A DNA stretch of 64,000 nucleotides from assembly GCA_903893785.1 (NCBI GenBank), contig CAITNQ010000424.1:1-64000 (forward strand). The letters run 5' to 3'. Every line of letters begins with the position of its first letter. Positions within the stretch are counted from its first letter, which is position 1. A program made the translations under genes and the position numbers. The notes under the pieces are model-generated. The model made no database searches and had not been told where the DNA came from. It saw nothing but the letters and a program-made list of their open reading frames with translations. Of this stretch, positions 1 to 7,683 are shown one piece after another. Source of the stretch: an uncultured Gemmatimonadota bacterium (GTDB lineage: Bacteria; Latescibacterota; UBA2968; UBA8231).

Positions 1-876
1 CTGTTCCGGGCGACCCTGGGCGGCATGGGCCTGACCGGGGTCATCGTCGCGGCCACGCTGCGACTGCGCCGGATCACCTCGGCGTATGTCGGCGTACGCA
101 CCTGCCGCACCGGCAACCTGTCAGAGACCTGCCGCGTCTTCAGCGAGACCCAGGACCAGTACCGGTATTCAGTGGCCTGGATCGACTGCCTGGCCCAAGG
201 GCGTCACCTGGGCCGTTCGCTGGTCATGTTGGGCGACCATGTGGAAGCCGGGGACCTGGCAACGCGCACGCCCCTGGCCGTGCATCCCCCAGGCCGACTG
301 GACGTGCCCTGGTCGCTGCCGGGATGGGCGCTCAGCCCGTTGACGGTGCGGGCCTTCAATGGCCTGTACTACCATCGCCAATGGCAGCGCGACCGCTACC
401 AAGTCGTTCACTATGACCCGTTCTTCTACCCGCTGGACGCGGTGGGCCACTGGAATCGCATTTACGGCCGGCAGGGGTTCCTTCAGTACCAGTTCGTCAT
501 CCCCCAGGCGGCCGGGCAGGCGCCGGTCGAGGAGATCCTGCAGCGCATTGCCCGTTCGGGCGCGGCTTCGTTCCTGGCCGTGCTCAAAGCCTTCGGCCCG
601 CGGGACGAAAGCCTGCTGGGCTTCCCGGTCGCCGGCCTGACGCTGGCCCTGGATATCCCCCGACGGCAACCGGGCATCGACGACTTCCTGCGCCAGCTCA
701 ACCAGACGGTCCGCCAGGCAGGCGGGCGCATCTACCTGGCCAAGGACGCGGTCCTCGAACCGGACGACATGGAGGCCATGTACCCGGGCCTGCCGGCCTT
801 TCGCCGCATCCGCCGGACCTGGGACCCCGAGTCGCGCTGGCGTTCGCAGCAGTCCGACCGCCTGGAGTTGACATGA
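1..876 (+). CDS. dprE1: DprE1-like FAD-dependent oxidase (5' end outside window)
   Basis: C-terminal 291 residues of an FAD-linked oxidase of the decaprenylphosphoryl-ribose oxidase family, which oxidises the 2-OH of a polyprenyl-phosphate ribose so that a partner reductase can finish the epimerisation to arabinose. The reading frame is open from base 1; the first visible residues (LFRATLGGMGLTGVI) match the end of the FAD-binding domain. The rest is the substrate/cap domain, with the family-typical stretches YDPFFYPLDAVGHWNRIYGRQGF and FPVAGLTLALDIP and the terminal DxxxR-rich tail. The stop overlaps the start of the next gene (ATGA), which is the expected reductase partner, so the pair is probably translated together. 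The family is best known from mycobacteria; here the context is diderm, so the final product may be an arabinose-containing surface glycan. That product is inference. Confidence 0.85.
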   Translation: MFRATLGGMGLTGVIVAATLRLRRITSAYVGVRTCRTGNLSETCRVFSETQDQYRYSVAWIDCLAQGRHLGRSLVMLGDHVEAGDLATRTPLAVHPPGRLDVPWSLPGWALSPLTVRAFNGLYYHRQWQRDRYQVVHYDPFFYPLDAVGHWNRIYGRQGFLQYQFVIPQAAGQAPVEEILQRIARSGAASFLAVLKAFGPRDESLLGFPVAGLTLALDIPRRQPGIDDFLRQLNQTVRQAGGRIYLAKDAVLEPDDMEAMYPGLPAFRRIRRTWDPESRWRSQQSDRLELT

Positions 877-1616
877 CCGACCGAGCTGTGATCCTGGGCG
901 CCCGCAGTGCCATCGCCACCGCCCTGGCACGCGAGTTGGCGGCTGCGGGGCGCCCCCTGGTCTTGGCCGCGCGGCGCGCTGACGAGTTGGAGCCGGTCGC
1001 GGCCGACCTGCGACTGCGTTTCGGCATCGCCGTGGATCTGCTCGAATTCGACGCTCTGGACCCGGTCAGTGCGGCCTCGGTGCCAGCCCGGGTCGCGGCC
1101 GCCTTCGGCCCTTTTGATCTCGTCATCCAGGTGTTCGGTGAGCTGGGCCGGCAGGAACAGGCCCAGCAGGACCCGGGGGCCATGCGCCGCCTGATCGAGG
1201 TGAATTTCACCGGCGCTGCGGTCGCCCTGGGCCAGGTGGCCAACTACCTGGAGGCCCGCGGCCAAGCGGCAACCATTGTGGGCATCACGTCAGTAGCCGG
1301 TGACCGGGGTCGGCAGAGCAACTACGTGTACGGGGCCGCCAAGGGTGCCCTGGCGCTGTACCTGCAGGGGCTACGGCAGCGCCTGAACCGCACGCACGTC
1401 CGCGTGCTGACCGTCAAGCCAGGCTTTGTCGACACGCCGATGACCGAGGGCCTGCCGGGGCTGTTCCTGGTCGCGTCCCCGGAGCGCGTGGCCCGGGACA
1501 TCCTGCGGGCCGTCGCCCGGCGTCGCGACGTGCTATACACGCCGTGGTTCTGGCGCTACATCATGGTCTGCATCCGCTGGATCCCCGAGCGCCTGTTCAA
1601 GCGCCTCCGGCTTTGA
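873..1616 (+). CDS. dprE2: DprE2-like short-chain dehydrogenase/reductase
   Basis: A 247-residue SDR. The nucleotide-binding turn is GARSAIATALA near residue 9, a DprE2-like variant of GxxxGxG, and the catalytic pair is Tyr153-Lys157 in YGAAK, preceded by Ser140 (GITSVAG). By family and by its overlap with the DprE1-like gene it most likely reduces the 2-keto intermediate to complete ribose-to-arabinose epimerisation on a polyprenyl phosphate carrier. The C-terminus (PWFWRYIMVCIRWIPERLFKRLRL) is hydrophobic and basic and could sit at the membrane. The last 20 bases overlap the 3' end of the convergent recD2 gene. A general SDR role cannot be excluded. Confidence 0.8.
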   Translation: MTDRAVILGARSAIATALARELAAAGRPLVLAARRADELEPVAADLRLRFGIAVDLLEFDALDPVSAASVPARVAAAFGPFDLVIQVFGELGRQEQAQQDPGAMRRLIEVNFTGAAVALGQVANYLEARGQAATIVGITSVAGDRGRQSNYVYGAAKGALALYLQGLRQRLNRTHVRVLTVKPGFVDTPMTEGLPGLFLVASPERVARDILRAVARRRDVLYTPWFWRYIMVCIRWIPERLFKRLRL

Positions 1617-3741
1617 GCCGGGCAACCAGTCCCGTGTAGCGCGCCGACACCTCGTTGTTGGCGACCGCCAGCTCGAGCGCCCGTCGGGTGCCGACGACCA
1701 CAATCAGGCGACGGGCCCGGGTCATGGCAGTGTAAAGCAGGTTGCGCTGTAGCATGACATAGTGCTGGGTGGTCAGGGGCAGCACGACCACCGGGAACTC
1801 CGACCCCTGTGAGCGGTGGATGCTGATCGCGTAGGCCAGCGTCAACTCGTCCAGATCGGCGGCGTCGTATTCGACCACTGTATCGAACGCCACCCGCACC
1901 GACTCCCCTTCGGCGTCGTAGGCCACAATGCGGCCGAGGTCGCCGTTGAACACCCCCTTATCATAGTTATTGCGCACCTGCAAGACGCGGTCACCGACGC
2001 GCAGGCCACTGCCGCCGGCAATGGCCTGGCCGTTTGGGTTGAGGCGGCTCTGCAGGCGCTGGTTCAGGCTGGCCGCCCCGGTCTCACCGCGGTACATCGG
2101 CGACAGCACCTGGATATCGCGAAAGGGCTCATAGCCGCCGTGGGCGGGCAGACGGCGGGCGCACAGGTCTTCCACCAGCGCCGCCACCTGCTCGGGGCGC
2201 GCTTCAGCCACGAAGAAGAAGTCCGCGGCACTGCGGTTGTCCAGTTCCGGCAGTTCGCCCCGGTTGACGCGGTGCGCATTGGCCACGATGCGGCTGGCCG
2301 GGCCTTGGCGGAAGATCTCCACTAGCCGCACTACCGGCACGGCCTCGGACGCGATGATATCACGCAGCACCGCCCCCGGCCCGACCGAGGGCAACTGGTC
2401 AACATCGCCGACGAGTACCAATCGCGCGGTGGACGGCAGGGCGCGGAGCAGGGCGTGCATGAGGCCGACATCGACCATGGAGGCTTCATCGACGATCAGC
2501 GCGTCCAGCTGCAGCGGGGCGTTCTCGTCGCGCTGGAACTGCCGACTCGACGGGTCGAATTCGAGCAGTCGGTGGATGGTGCTCGCCTCGTGGCCGGTGG
2601 TCTCGGCCAGACGCTTGGCTGCCCTGCCGGTGGGAGAGCACAGGGCCACCGTCATCGCGGCGGCCGTGAAAGCGGCCAGGATACGGCGGGTCACGGTGGT
2701 CTTGCCTGTTCCGGGTCCGCCGGTCAGCACCAGGACTTTGTGGGCTGCGGCCCACTCGACGGCCTGCTGCTGTCGGGCGGCCAGCGGCGGCCCCGCATCG
2801 TCGGCCACACCGCCCTTCGGGGTCCGACCGGCCGCCGCGGGACTGCGCTGAAGGCGGGCTAGCGAACTGGCCACCCCCACCTCAGCGTGAAACAGGGCCG
2901 GCAGGTAGTGGCGATCCTGCTCAGCAATCAGCACGCCCTCGGCGCGCAACTCAGCCAGGGCGGGCAGCACCAGGTCCTCGCCCACCTCCAGGATGTCGCG
3001 CGCCCGGATCATCACTTCGGCTTCGGGCAGAAACACATGCCCTTCGTCGGCTGCCTTGGCCAGCAGGTAACGAACCCCGGCTTTGATCCGCTCGGGCGCG
3101 TCGACGGCCATGCCCAGCTGACGGGCGATGCGATCTGCCGTGCGGAAACCCACCCCCGGCACATCGCGCTCCAGTCGGTAGGGGTTGGCGCGCACCAGGG
3201 CGATGGCGTCCTGGCCGTAAGCACGGAAAATGCGCACGGCCAATCCGGTGGTGACGCCGTGCGACTGCAGAAAGACCATCACATCTTTGATGTGCCGTTG
3301 GGCCGACCAGGCCTGCGCGATCAACTCAGCGCGCCGGCGCCCGAGCCTAGGCACCTCGAGCAGCCGTTCCGGATGGGACTCGATCACCTCCATGGTGGCC
3401 TCGCCGAAGTGCTCGACGATGCGCCGAGCCGAGGCCGGACCGACGCCGCGGATCAGGCCCGAACCCAGGTACCGCTCGATACCCTCCACCGTGGACGGCA
3501 CAACCGGACGGTAGTGGTCCACCCTGAACTGCCGGCCGAAGCGCGCGTGGGATGTCCAGGCGCCCTCCACCTCAACGGTCTCGCCCTCCTGCAGCGAGGC
3601 AAACGAACCCACCACGGTGACAGACTCGCCCCCGCCCTCGCCTTCCGGATCGAGCCGGGCGATGGTGTACCCATTGTCGCCGTTGCGGTACGTAATCCGG
3701 CCGACGGTGCCGCGCAGCACCGCAGGCGACCCCGGGTTCAC
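1597..3741 (-). CDS. recD2: RecD2-type ATP-dependent 5'-3' DNA helicase
   Basis: A 714-residue superfamily 1B helicase of the RecD2 type, which works without RecBC in DNA repair and recombination. In order: N-terminal OB-like region (1-80), helix-hairpin-helix repeats (about 90-215), Walker A GGPGTGKT at 341-348, Walker B VDEASMVD, and a C-terminal UvrD-like domain with the motif AISIHRSQGSEFP and YTAMTRARR. The start is taken as GTG at 3741 because its GTGA overlaps the stop of the upstream PAP2 gene and leaves the usual RecD2 length and N-terminus; the frame stays open further upstream, but that stretch is the other gene read out of frame. The 3' end overlaps the convergent SDR gene by 20 bases. 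Confidence 0.93.
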   Translation of the reverse strand: MNPGSPAVLRGTVGRITYRNGDNGYTIARLDPEGEGGGESVTVVGSFASLQEGETVEVEGAWTSHARFGRQFRVDHYRPVVPSTVEGIERYLGSGLIRGVGPASARRIVEHFGEATMEVIESHPERLLEVPRLGRRRAELIAQAWSAQRHIKDVMVFLQSHGVTTGLAVRIFRAYGQDAIALVRANPYRLERDVPGVGFRTADRIARQLGMAVDAPERIKAGVRYLLAKAADEGHVFLPEAEVMIRARDILEVGEDLVLPALAELRAEGVLIAEQDRHYLPALFHAEVGVASSLARLQRSPAAAGRTPKGGVADDAGPPLAARQQQAVEWAAAHKVLVLTGGPGTGKTTVTRRILAAFTAAAMTVALCSPTGRAAKRLAETTGHEASTIHRLLEFDPSSRQFQRDENAPLQLDALIVDEASMVDVGLMHALLRALPSTARLVLVGDVDQLPSVGPGAVLRDIIASEAVPVVRLVEIFRQGPASRIVANAHRVNRGELPELDNRSAADFFFVAEARPEQVAALVEDLCARRLPAHGGYEPFRDIQVLSPMYRGETGAASLNQRLQSRLNPNGQAIAGGSGLRVGDRVLQVRNNYDKGVFNGDLGRIVAYDAEGESVRVAFDTVVEYDAADLDELTLAYAISIHRSQGSEFPVVVLPLTTQHYVMLQRNLLYTAMTRARRLIVVVGTRRALELAVANNEVSARYTGLVARLKAGGA

Positions 3742-4328
3742 GGAACCGTCCCCGGGAAGAGCGCGTGCAGCAGGGCCGCTGACAGGCTGCCGAGGGCCAG
3801 ACCGGCGGCCACCTGCGCCGGGGTGTGCGCCTGCAGGTGCAGCCGGGCCCAGGCCACCAGAGGGATGGCGGCCAGGACGGGCCAGCGCGAAAGCCCCCCG
3901 GCCAGGAGCAGCAGACACACGCCGCCGCCGACGCCCACGGCGTGGATGCTGATCTTCCAGTGCCGGTTGATCAGCCACACGAGCAGCGCGTTGACGCCGA
4001 AGGTGGCCCCGGCTAGCAGCATGGGCAGGGGCGCCCCGCACCAGCGCAACGCCGCCACACCGGCAAAGTAACAGGTGGCGCCGGCCAGCAGCATGCCGGC
4101 CCGCTCCTGCCGCTCTTCGGGGTACAGGGCCGGGATGCGGCCCGAACGGTGCAGACCCAGCAGCGCCACGCCAGGCACCAAGCTGTACAGGACCACGGCC
4201 ACGGCCCCTGCGGCCCATGCCTGAGGGTGGCCCCACACCAGGCCGCCGAACACCGCCAGCGCCAGACCGGCGGGATTCAGCAGGTGTGACAGGAGGCATG
4301 CCAGGCGGCGCCAGCCGTGGACGCTCAT
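3738..4328 (-). CDS. PAP2-like membrane phosphatase-related protein
   Basis: A 196-residue multi-spanning membrane protein with about six hydrophobic segments. The segment NRHWKISIHAVG followed by ARLHLQAHTPAQVAAG resembles the phosphate-binding and catalytic motifs of the PAP2 superfamily (K, S-x-H, R, H-T-x-x-Q), in the divergent form found in lipid-phosphatase-like proteins. A role in dephosphorylating a polyprenyl or phospholipid phosphate is likely but not shown. I chose ATG at 4328, with a GGTGGG seven bases upstream; an in-frame GTG at 4340 is the alternative. It ends in a GTGA overlap with recD2, so the two are co-transcribed, although the functions seem unrelated. Confidence 0.75.
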   Translation of the reverse strand: MSVHGWRRLACLLSHLLNPAGLALAVFGGLVWGHPQAWAAGAVAVVLYSLVPGVALLGLHRSGRIPALYPEERQERAGMLLAGATCYFAGVAALRWCGAPLPMLLAGATFGVNALLVWLINRHWKISIHAVGVGGGVCLLLLAGGLSRWPVLAAIPLVAWARLHLQAHTPAQVAAGLALGSLSAALLHALFPGTVP

Positions 4329-4555
4329 GGCGGCGCCCACCGATCGGCGTGGTCGCGTGCAGGGTTAGGCTGCCTGGTCGCGAGTGTCCGGAAGACGCCC
4401 ATCGGCGGTCGTCGCATCCGGGCCATGGCCTTGTCATCAGGGTTGCACGAACGAATTACCTCAAGTGCCAGTACCCCGGCGTCGATAGACAAACATAGAG
4501 ATACCATTTGATACCGCTTCTTTTGTCAAGAAACTACGTCAACCCGTGACAACAG

Positions 4556-4589
4556 CCCTGTCAGTGCCGCCCATGCGGCGCGGACAGGG
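4556..4589. repeat. Inverted repeat / hairpin upstream of fliC
   Basis: Arms CCCTGTC and GACAGGG enclose a second stem GCCGC/GCGGC with loop CCAT, giving a two-tier hairpin. No run of T follows on either strand, so it is not a standard intrinsic terminator. It may be an RNA structure in the fliC leader or a protein-binding site. Confidence 0.5.
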
Positions 4590-4654
4590 AGTCCAACGCC
4601 TGAGATACCAGTATGCGCAGTGAACCCCAACAACAACAAGGGAACGCGGCGGTC

Positions 4655-4680
4655 GGATTCGACCCGGCGGGAGTCGAACC
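4655..4680. repeat. Inverted repeat GG(A)TTCGAC-N9-GTCGAACC upstream of fliC
   Basis: Eight-base arms, interrupted by one A in the left arm, separated by nine bases and centred about 215 bases before the fliC start. It could be an operator or a leader hairpin. It superficially resembles tRNA T-arm sequence, but no tRNA can be folded here. Confidence 0.45.
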
Positions 4681-4868
4681 AATCACGGCTGGCGCGGTCC
4701 TCTCGCCCCCACGGGAGGACGTCCCGAGGAACAAGAAGGAGGTGGGTCAGACATAGGGTCCACGCCAGACCGGAGCCGGATGGCACACGGCTGCCGGGGG
4801 CGACGGGCCCACCGGGTTACATGCAGGTCCGCGCCGTGCCAAGGATGAGCACCACACGAGTTAGAAAC

Positions 4869-4875
4869 AAGGAGG
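4869..4875 (+). promoter_or_regulatory. Strong ribosome binding site of fliC
   Basis: AAGGAGG six bases before the ATG at 4882, a near-perfect Shine-Dalgarno. It fixes the flagellin start and fits a highly expressed structural protein. Confidence 0.85.
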
Positions 4876-4881
4876 TTTCTA

Positions 4882-6045
4882 ATGCCACTGCGGGTCAATA
4901 ACAACATCGCCGCCATCAATGCTCGACGGCGATTGAACGCCAACAACACCGACCTGAACCTCCGCCTGGAACGCCTTTCCTCCGGAATGCGCCTGAACCG
5001 GGCTGCCGACGATGCCGCCGGTCTGTCCATCCGGGAGGGCATGCGGGCGGAGATCAGCGGCCTCAAAATGGACCTGACCAACGCCGAGCAGGGCACCAAC
5101 CTGCTGCAGGTCGCGGAAGGGTCGATGAACGAGATCAACGCCATGCTGATCCGCATGCGCGAGCTGGCGGTCCAGTCGGCCTCCAGCACGGTCACTGACC
5201 TGAACCGGCAGTCGATCCAGGCCGAATACACCCAGATCACGGCCGAGATCGACCGCATCTCCAACAGCACCACGTACAATGACCAGGTCCTGCTGACGGG
5301 GTACGGGAACCATGTCGACTCAACGTCGACCGCGGTCACTGCCAGCGCGGCCAGCGGGGTGGTGGATATGAAGATCTCGGGCGCTACCTCGGGCACGTAC
5401 ACCTTCGTCGACAACGCCGGCGACAGCGAGATCACGCTGGGAAATGGCGTGGTCACGCAGACCATCAGCGTGGGCCAGATCCTGGACAGCAACCTGGCAG
5501 TGGCCACTGGCACCTCGGTGGTGGCCAACTTCGACCGCTTGGGCATCCAGGTCACCCTGGCCGGTCACAACGTCACTAACGCCACCGGCAGCTATGTCGA
5601 CGGCCGCCTCAACAGCCAGACCCTGATCGTGGCGGCCGGTACCGGCGGCTCGTTCCAGGTGGGCCCGGACGACGGCATCAACAACCGGTTGGAGGTGTCG
5701 ATCATCGACATGCGCGCCACGGGGCAGAACCTCAACCTGGGTATCACCTCGGTCGCTGACATCAGTTCCTCGAGATCGGCCATCACCCAGATCGACCAGG
5801 CCATCACCAAGGTATCGAACCAGCGCGGCGAGATCGGCGCCTGGCAGAACCGCCTGGCCTTCACCGTGGCCTACACCGAGAACTCGATCGAAAACATCCA
5901 GAACTCGGAGGCGTCGATCAGCGATGCCGATGTGGCGGCGGAAGTAACGCAGTTCACCCGGGCACAGATCCTGTCCCAGGCGGCCTCGGCCATGTTGGCG
6001 CAGGCCAACACGGTGCCGCAGACGGCCCTGTCACTGCTCAAGTAA
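4882..6045 (+). CDS. fliC: Flagellin
   Basis: A 387-residue flagellin, the filament subunit exported by the flagellar type III apparatus. The N-terminal D0/D1 region carries the signature block NNNIAAINARRRLNANN, LERLSSGMRLNRAADDAAGLSI and MRELAVQSA; the C-terminal D1/D0 region has ENSIENIQNSEASISDADVA, FTRAQILSQAASAMLAQAN and the terminal SLLK. The variable centre (about 140-280) is short and rich in Ser, Thr and Ala. The gene stands alone, with its own strong ribosome binding site and terminator, about 17 kb from the flagellar cluster, as expected for a late gene. Ser/Thr in the centre are possible glycosylation sites, but that is inference. Confidence 0.97.
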   Translation: MPLRVNNNIAAINARRRLNANNTDLNLRLERLSSGMRLNRAADDAAGLSIREGMRAEISGLKMDLTNAEQGTNLLQVAEGSMNEINAMLIRMRELAVQSASSTVTDLNRQSIQAEYTQITAEIDRISNSTTYNDQVLLTGYGNHVDSTSTAVTASAASGVVDMKISGATSGTYTFVDNAGDSEITLGNGVVTQTISVGQILDSNLAVATGTSVVANFDRLGIQVTLAGHNVTNATGSYVDGRLNSQTLIVAAGTGGSFQVGPDDGINNRLEVSIIDMRATGQNLNLGITSVADISSSRSAITQIDQAITKVSNQRGEIGAWQNRLAFTVAYTENSIENIQNSEASISDADVAAEVTQFTRAQILSQAASAMLAQANTVPQTALSLLK

Positions 6046-6071
6046 GCCAGCGGTTCCCTGCTGGTTGACAC

Positions 6072-6113
6072 CTCACCAGGGGCGGCTCCGGCCGCTCCTG
6101 GTGAGTTTTCTTG
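6072..6113 (+). terminator. Intrinsic terminator of fliC
   Basis: Fifteen-base arms (CTCACCAGGGGCGGC / GCCGCTCCTGGTGAG, one G-T pair) with loop TCCG, followed by TTTTCTTGT. It begins 26 bases after the flagellin stop. Confidence 0.93.
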
Positions 6114-6171
6114 TGGCCCGTCGGCGGTGAGGTCGGGATCGGGAAGCGGCACCCGCGTGCGGGCAGGTCGT

Positions 6172-6582
6172 CTAGCGCCTGCGCTTGCCGCCGCCGGCCG
6201 GCCGGGCCCGAGCGCCGGGCACCATGAAGCCGATGAAACGCTTCTGGGCTAGCGTCTTGAGGTAGGACAAGAGCGACACCTCGGCCTCTTTGCGGTTCAA
6301 CCGGTACCGCTCACTCAGGGCCGCGATCATCTGGCTCACAGTGGTCCGGCCGTTGCACATGTGCCAGACCTCCGTCCCCACCTGGTCGAGGGTGATGGTG
6401 CGCTTCTTCGGGATGTAGAAGAGCTTGGACAGCAGACGGACGCGCCAGGAATCCTGGCGGACGATGGTGATGCGCGCCTCGCCGTTGTCGTTGAGCTCCC
6501 AGGCGAGCGCCTCATTCCGCGTCGGCCGGGAGCTGAGCATCGACTCCCGACTCAGCTTGGGGGTTCTGTTGGTGGCAAACAT
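6172..6582 (-). CDS. PqqD-family protein
   Basis: A 136-residue protein whose central part (LDQVGTEVWHMCNGRTTVSQMIAALSERYRLNRKEAEVSLLSYLKTLAQKRFIGF) is a clear PqqD/RRE-like winged-helix fold, a domain that usually binds a precursor peptide for a modifying enzyme. The tail is very basic (RARPAGGGKRRR). I took ATG at 6582 because the preceding residues (LSRESMLSSRPTRN) look like the conserved N-terminus of stand-alone PqqD proteins; ATG at 6540 has a better GGGAG spacing. No precursor peptide, radical SAM enzyme or other RiPP gene is nearby. The start lies 71 bases inside the upstream gene, so translation is probably coupled. Confidence 0.8.
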   Translation of the reverse strand: MFATNRTPKLSRESMLSSRPTRNEALAWELNDNGEARITIVRQDSWRVRLLSKLFYIPKKRTITLDQVGTEVWHMCNGRTTVSQMIAALSERYRLNRKEAEVSLLSYLKTLAQKRFIGFMVPGARARPAGGGKRRR

Positions 6583-7519
6583 ATCCGTCCGCAAGGCGTT
6601 GAGCCAGGTCACCCCGATCGGCTTCCTGACGGAAAAGATGGTCGACCAGGCAGATCTTGTCCGAGTCGGGGCACGACCAGACGCGCGCATCCAGATAGAG
6701 ACGAGGTCTGGGGTTGATCCAGGGCAGAGGCCGGAGGAGCTGCCGCCACCGGCTACGCGGTCGGCCACTCACCTCCAGGGCCGCGTGCCCGCCCACCTGA
6801 CCGGCGCCGATCTCGGTCTCCAGGTCGCGCAGGTCGCGGCAGAAGAAGGCCGGGTACCACTGCGCCAGTGTCGCCCCCTTGAGCAACAGGTTGGCCAGGC
6901 TCAATCGCTGCACCCGCAGCTGCTCCTTGCCGCGCTCGAAGGTCAGCTGCAGGTGCCCCGAGTGGAGCTTGTGCGACTCGAGGGTGAATGCGGCAGGCAT
7001 GGCAAAGCGCATGCCGTACACTGACCACGGCCAGGTCTCGTCCCCGGCGTGATCGCCAAGGGAGGCGAACACCCGGTCGAGGACCGGACTGGGACGCTCG
7101 TCCAGACGACTCAGCAGACGCAGGAGGACGATGCGTCCGCCCGGCGTGCGCCAGGCCAGGTTGTGAGCGCGGAAATCGGCTTCCCAGGTGAATGTCTCAC
7201 AATCCGGACCGGCGGCAAAGCGTCGCTCGCGCAGGAAGTCGACTCGTCGGCGGGCGGCGAAACGCAGCCCCCCCTTCCCGGCCTTCTTTTCCAGCGAATC
7301 CAGGTAACGGCCGACCAGGGCTTCCACCGATTCGGTGGCCTGGGCGCGTACCGTTCGCCACTCAAGCTCAACGCGGACAATCTCGGGGTCGTCGAGCCGG
7401 GCATAGCCGCTGTAGCGATCGCCCTCCATGCGGCCCAGGTTCCAGGCTTCGGGGACCTGCAGCGAGAACCCCTGCCAGGCGAAGTCGCTCCACTGCGTTG
7501 CTCCACGCGGCGTGGCCAA
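6512..7519 (-). CDS. Unknown protein with internal duplication, linked to PqqD
   Basis: A protein of about 335 residues that I do not recognise. It appears to contain two related halves: each starts with an F-x-x-x-x-P aromatic motif (FSLQVPEAWNLGRMEGDRYSGYARL and MRFAMPAAFTLESHKLHSGHLQLTF), continues with a charged helix, and ends near a hydrophobic strand (IVLLRLL; KICLVDHLF). No signal peptide or membrane segment is evident. TTG at 7519 is preferred because GGAG lies six bases upstream; the frame stays open to a GTG at 7582 with no ribosome site. The 3' end overlaps the PqqD gene by 71 bases, so the two probably act together. Confidence 0.65.
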   Translation of the reverse strand: MATPRGATQWSDFAWQGFSLQVPEAWNLGRMEGDRYSGYARLDDPEIVRVELEWRTVRAQATESVEALVGRYLDSLEKKAGKGGLRFAARRRVDFLRERRFAAGPDCETFTWEADFRAHNLAWRTPGGRIVLLRLLSRLDERPSPVLDRVFASLGDHAGDETWPWSVYGMRFAMPAAFTLESHKLHSGHLQLTFERGKEQLRVQRLSLANLLLKGATLAQWYPAFFCRDLRDLETEIGAGQVGGHAALEVSGRPRSRWRQLLRPLPWINPRPRLYLDARVWSCPDSDKICLVDHLFRQEADRGDLAQRLADGYVCHQQNPQAESGVDAQLPADAE

Positions 7520-7632
7520 ACAGATCTCCGTCAGCGGAGGCCGTGCGTCCCCCGGGCGCGCAGGGCACGGGTAGCACAGCACCCGAGTGAGAGGGCTAAG
7601 CTGTCCCAGGCGCGGGAACAGAGCCGCGCCGC

Positions 7633-7656
7633 GGCCGCGGGGTGGCCCCCGCGGCC
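7633..7656. repeat. GC-rich hairpin after the OPT-like gene
   Basis: GGCCGCGGGG-TGGC-CCCCGCGGCC, a perfect ten-base stem about 28 bases beyond the stop of the minus-strand OPT-like gene. There is no T tract, so termination is uncertain; it may stabilise the 3' end of the transcript. Confidence 0.4.
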
Positions 7657-7683
7657 GGCCAGTTCACTGGGAAGGCGAGACGA

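Larger units (their letters stand above)
4329..4881. other. Non-coding region upstream of flagellin
   Basis: About 550 bases with no convincing gene between the minus-strand PAP2 gene and fliC. It contains two inverted repeats (4556-4589 and 4655-4680) and, next to the fliC start, a strong Shine-Dalgarno. No clear sigma-54 or sigma-70 promoter for fliC was found; a weak sigma-28-like match is described in the findings. Confidence 0.6.

Noticed and set aside
3742..4437. N-terminal extension of RecD2
   Set aside because: The extra residues are the PAP2 gene read in another frame; the GTGA overlap at 3738-3741 gives the better start.
4650..4685. tRNA or tmRNA fragment (GGATTCGAC and GGTTCGACTCC-like)
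   Set aside because: The T-arm stem does not pair, there is no acceptor stem or CCA, and the two motifs form a simple hairpin with each other.
4781..4795. TGGCACACGGCTGCC as a sigma-54 promoter for fliC
   Set aside because: GG and GC are nine bases apart instead of ten, a spacing that normally abolishes sigma-54 promoters.
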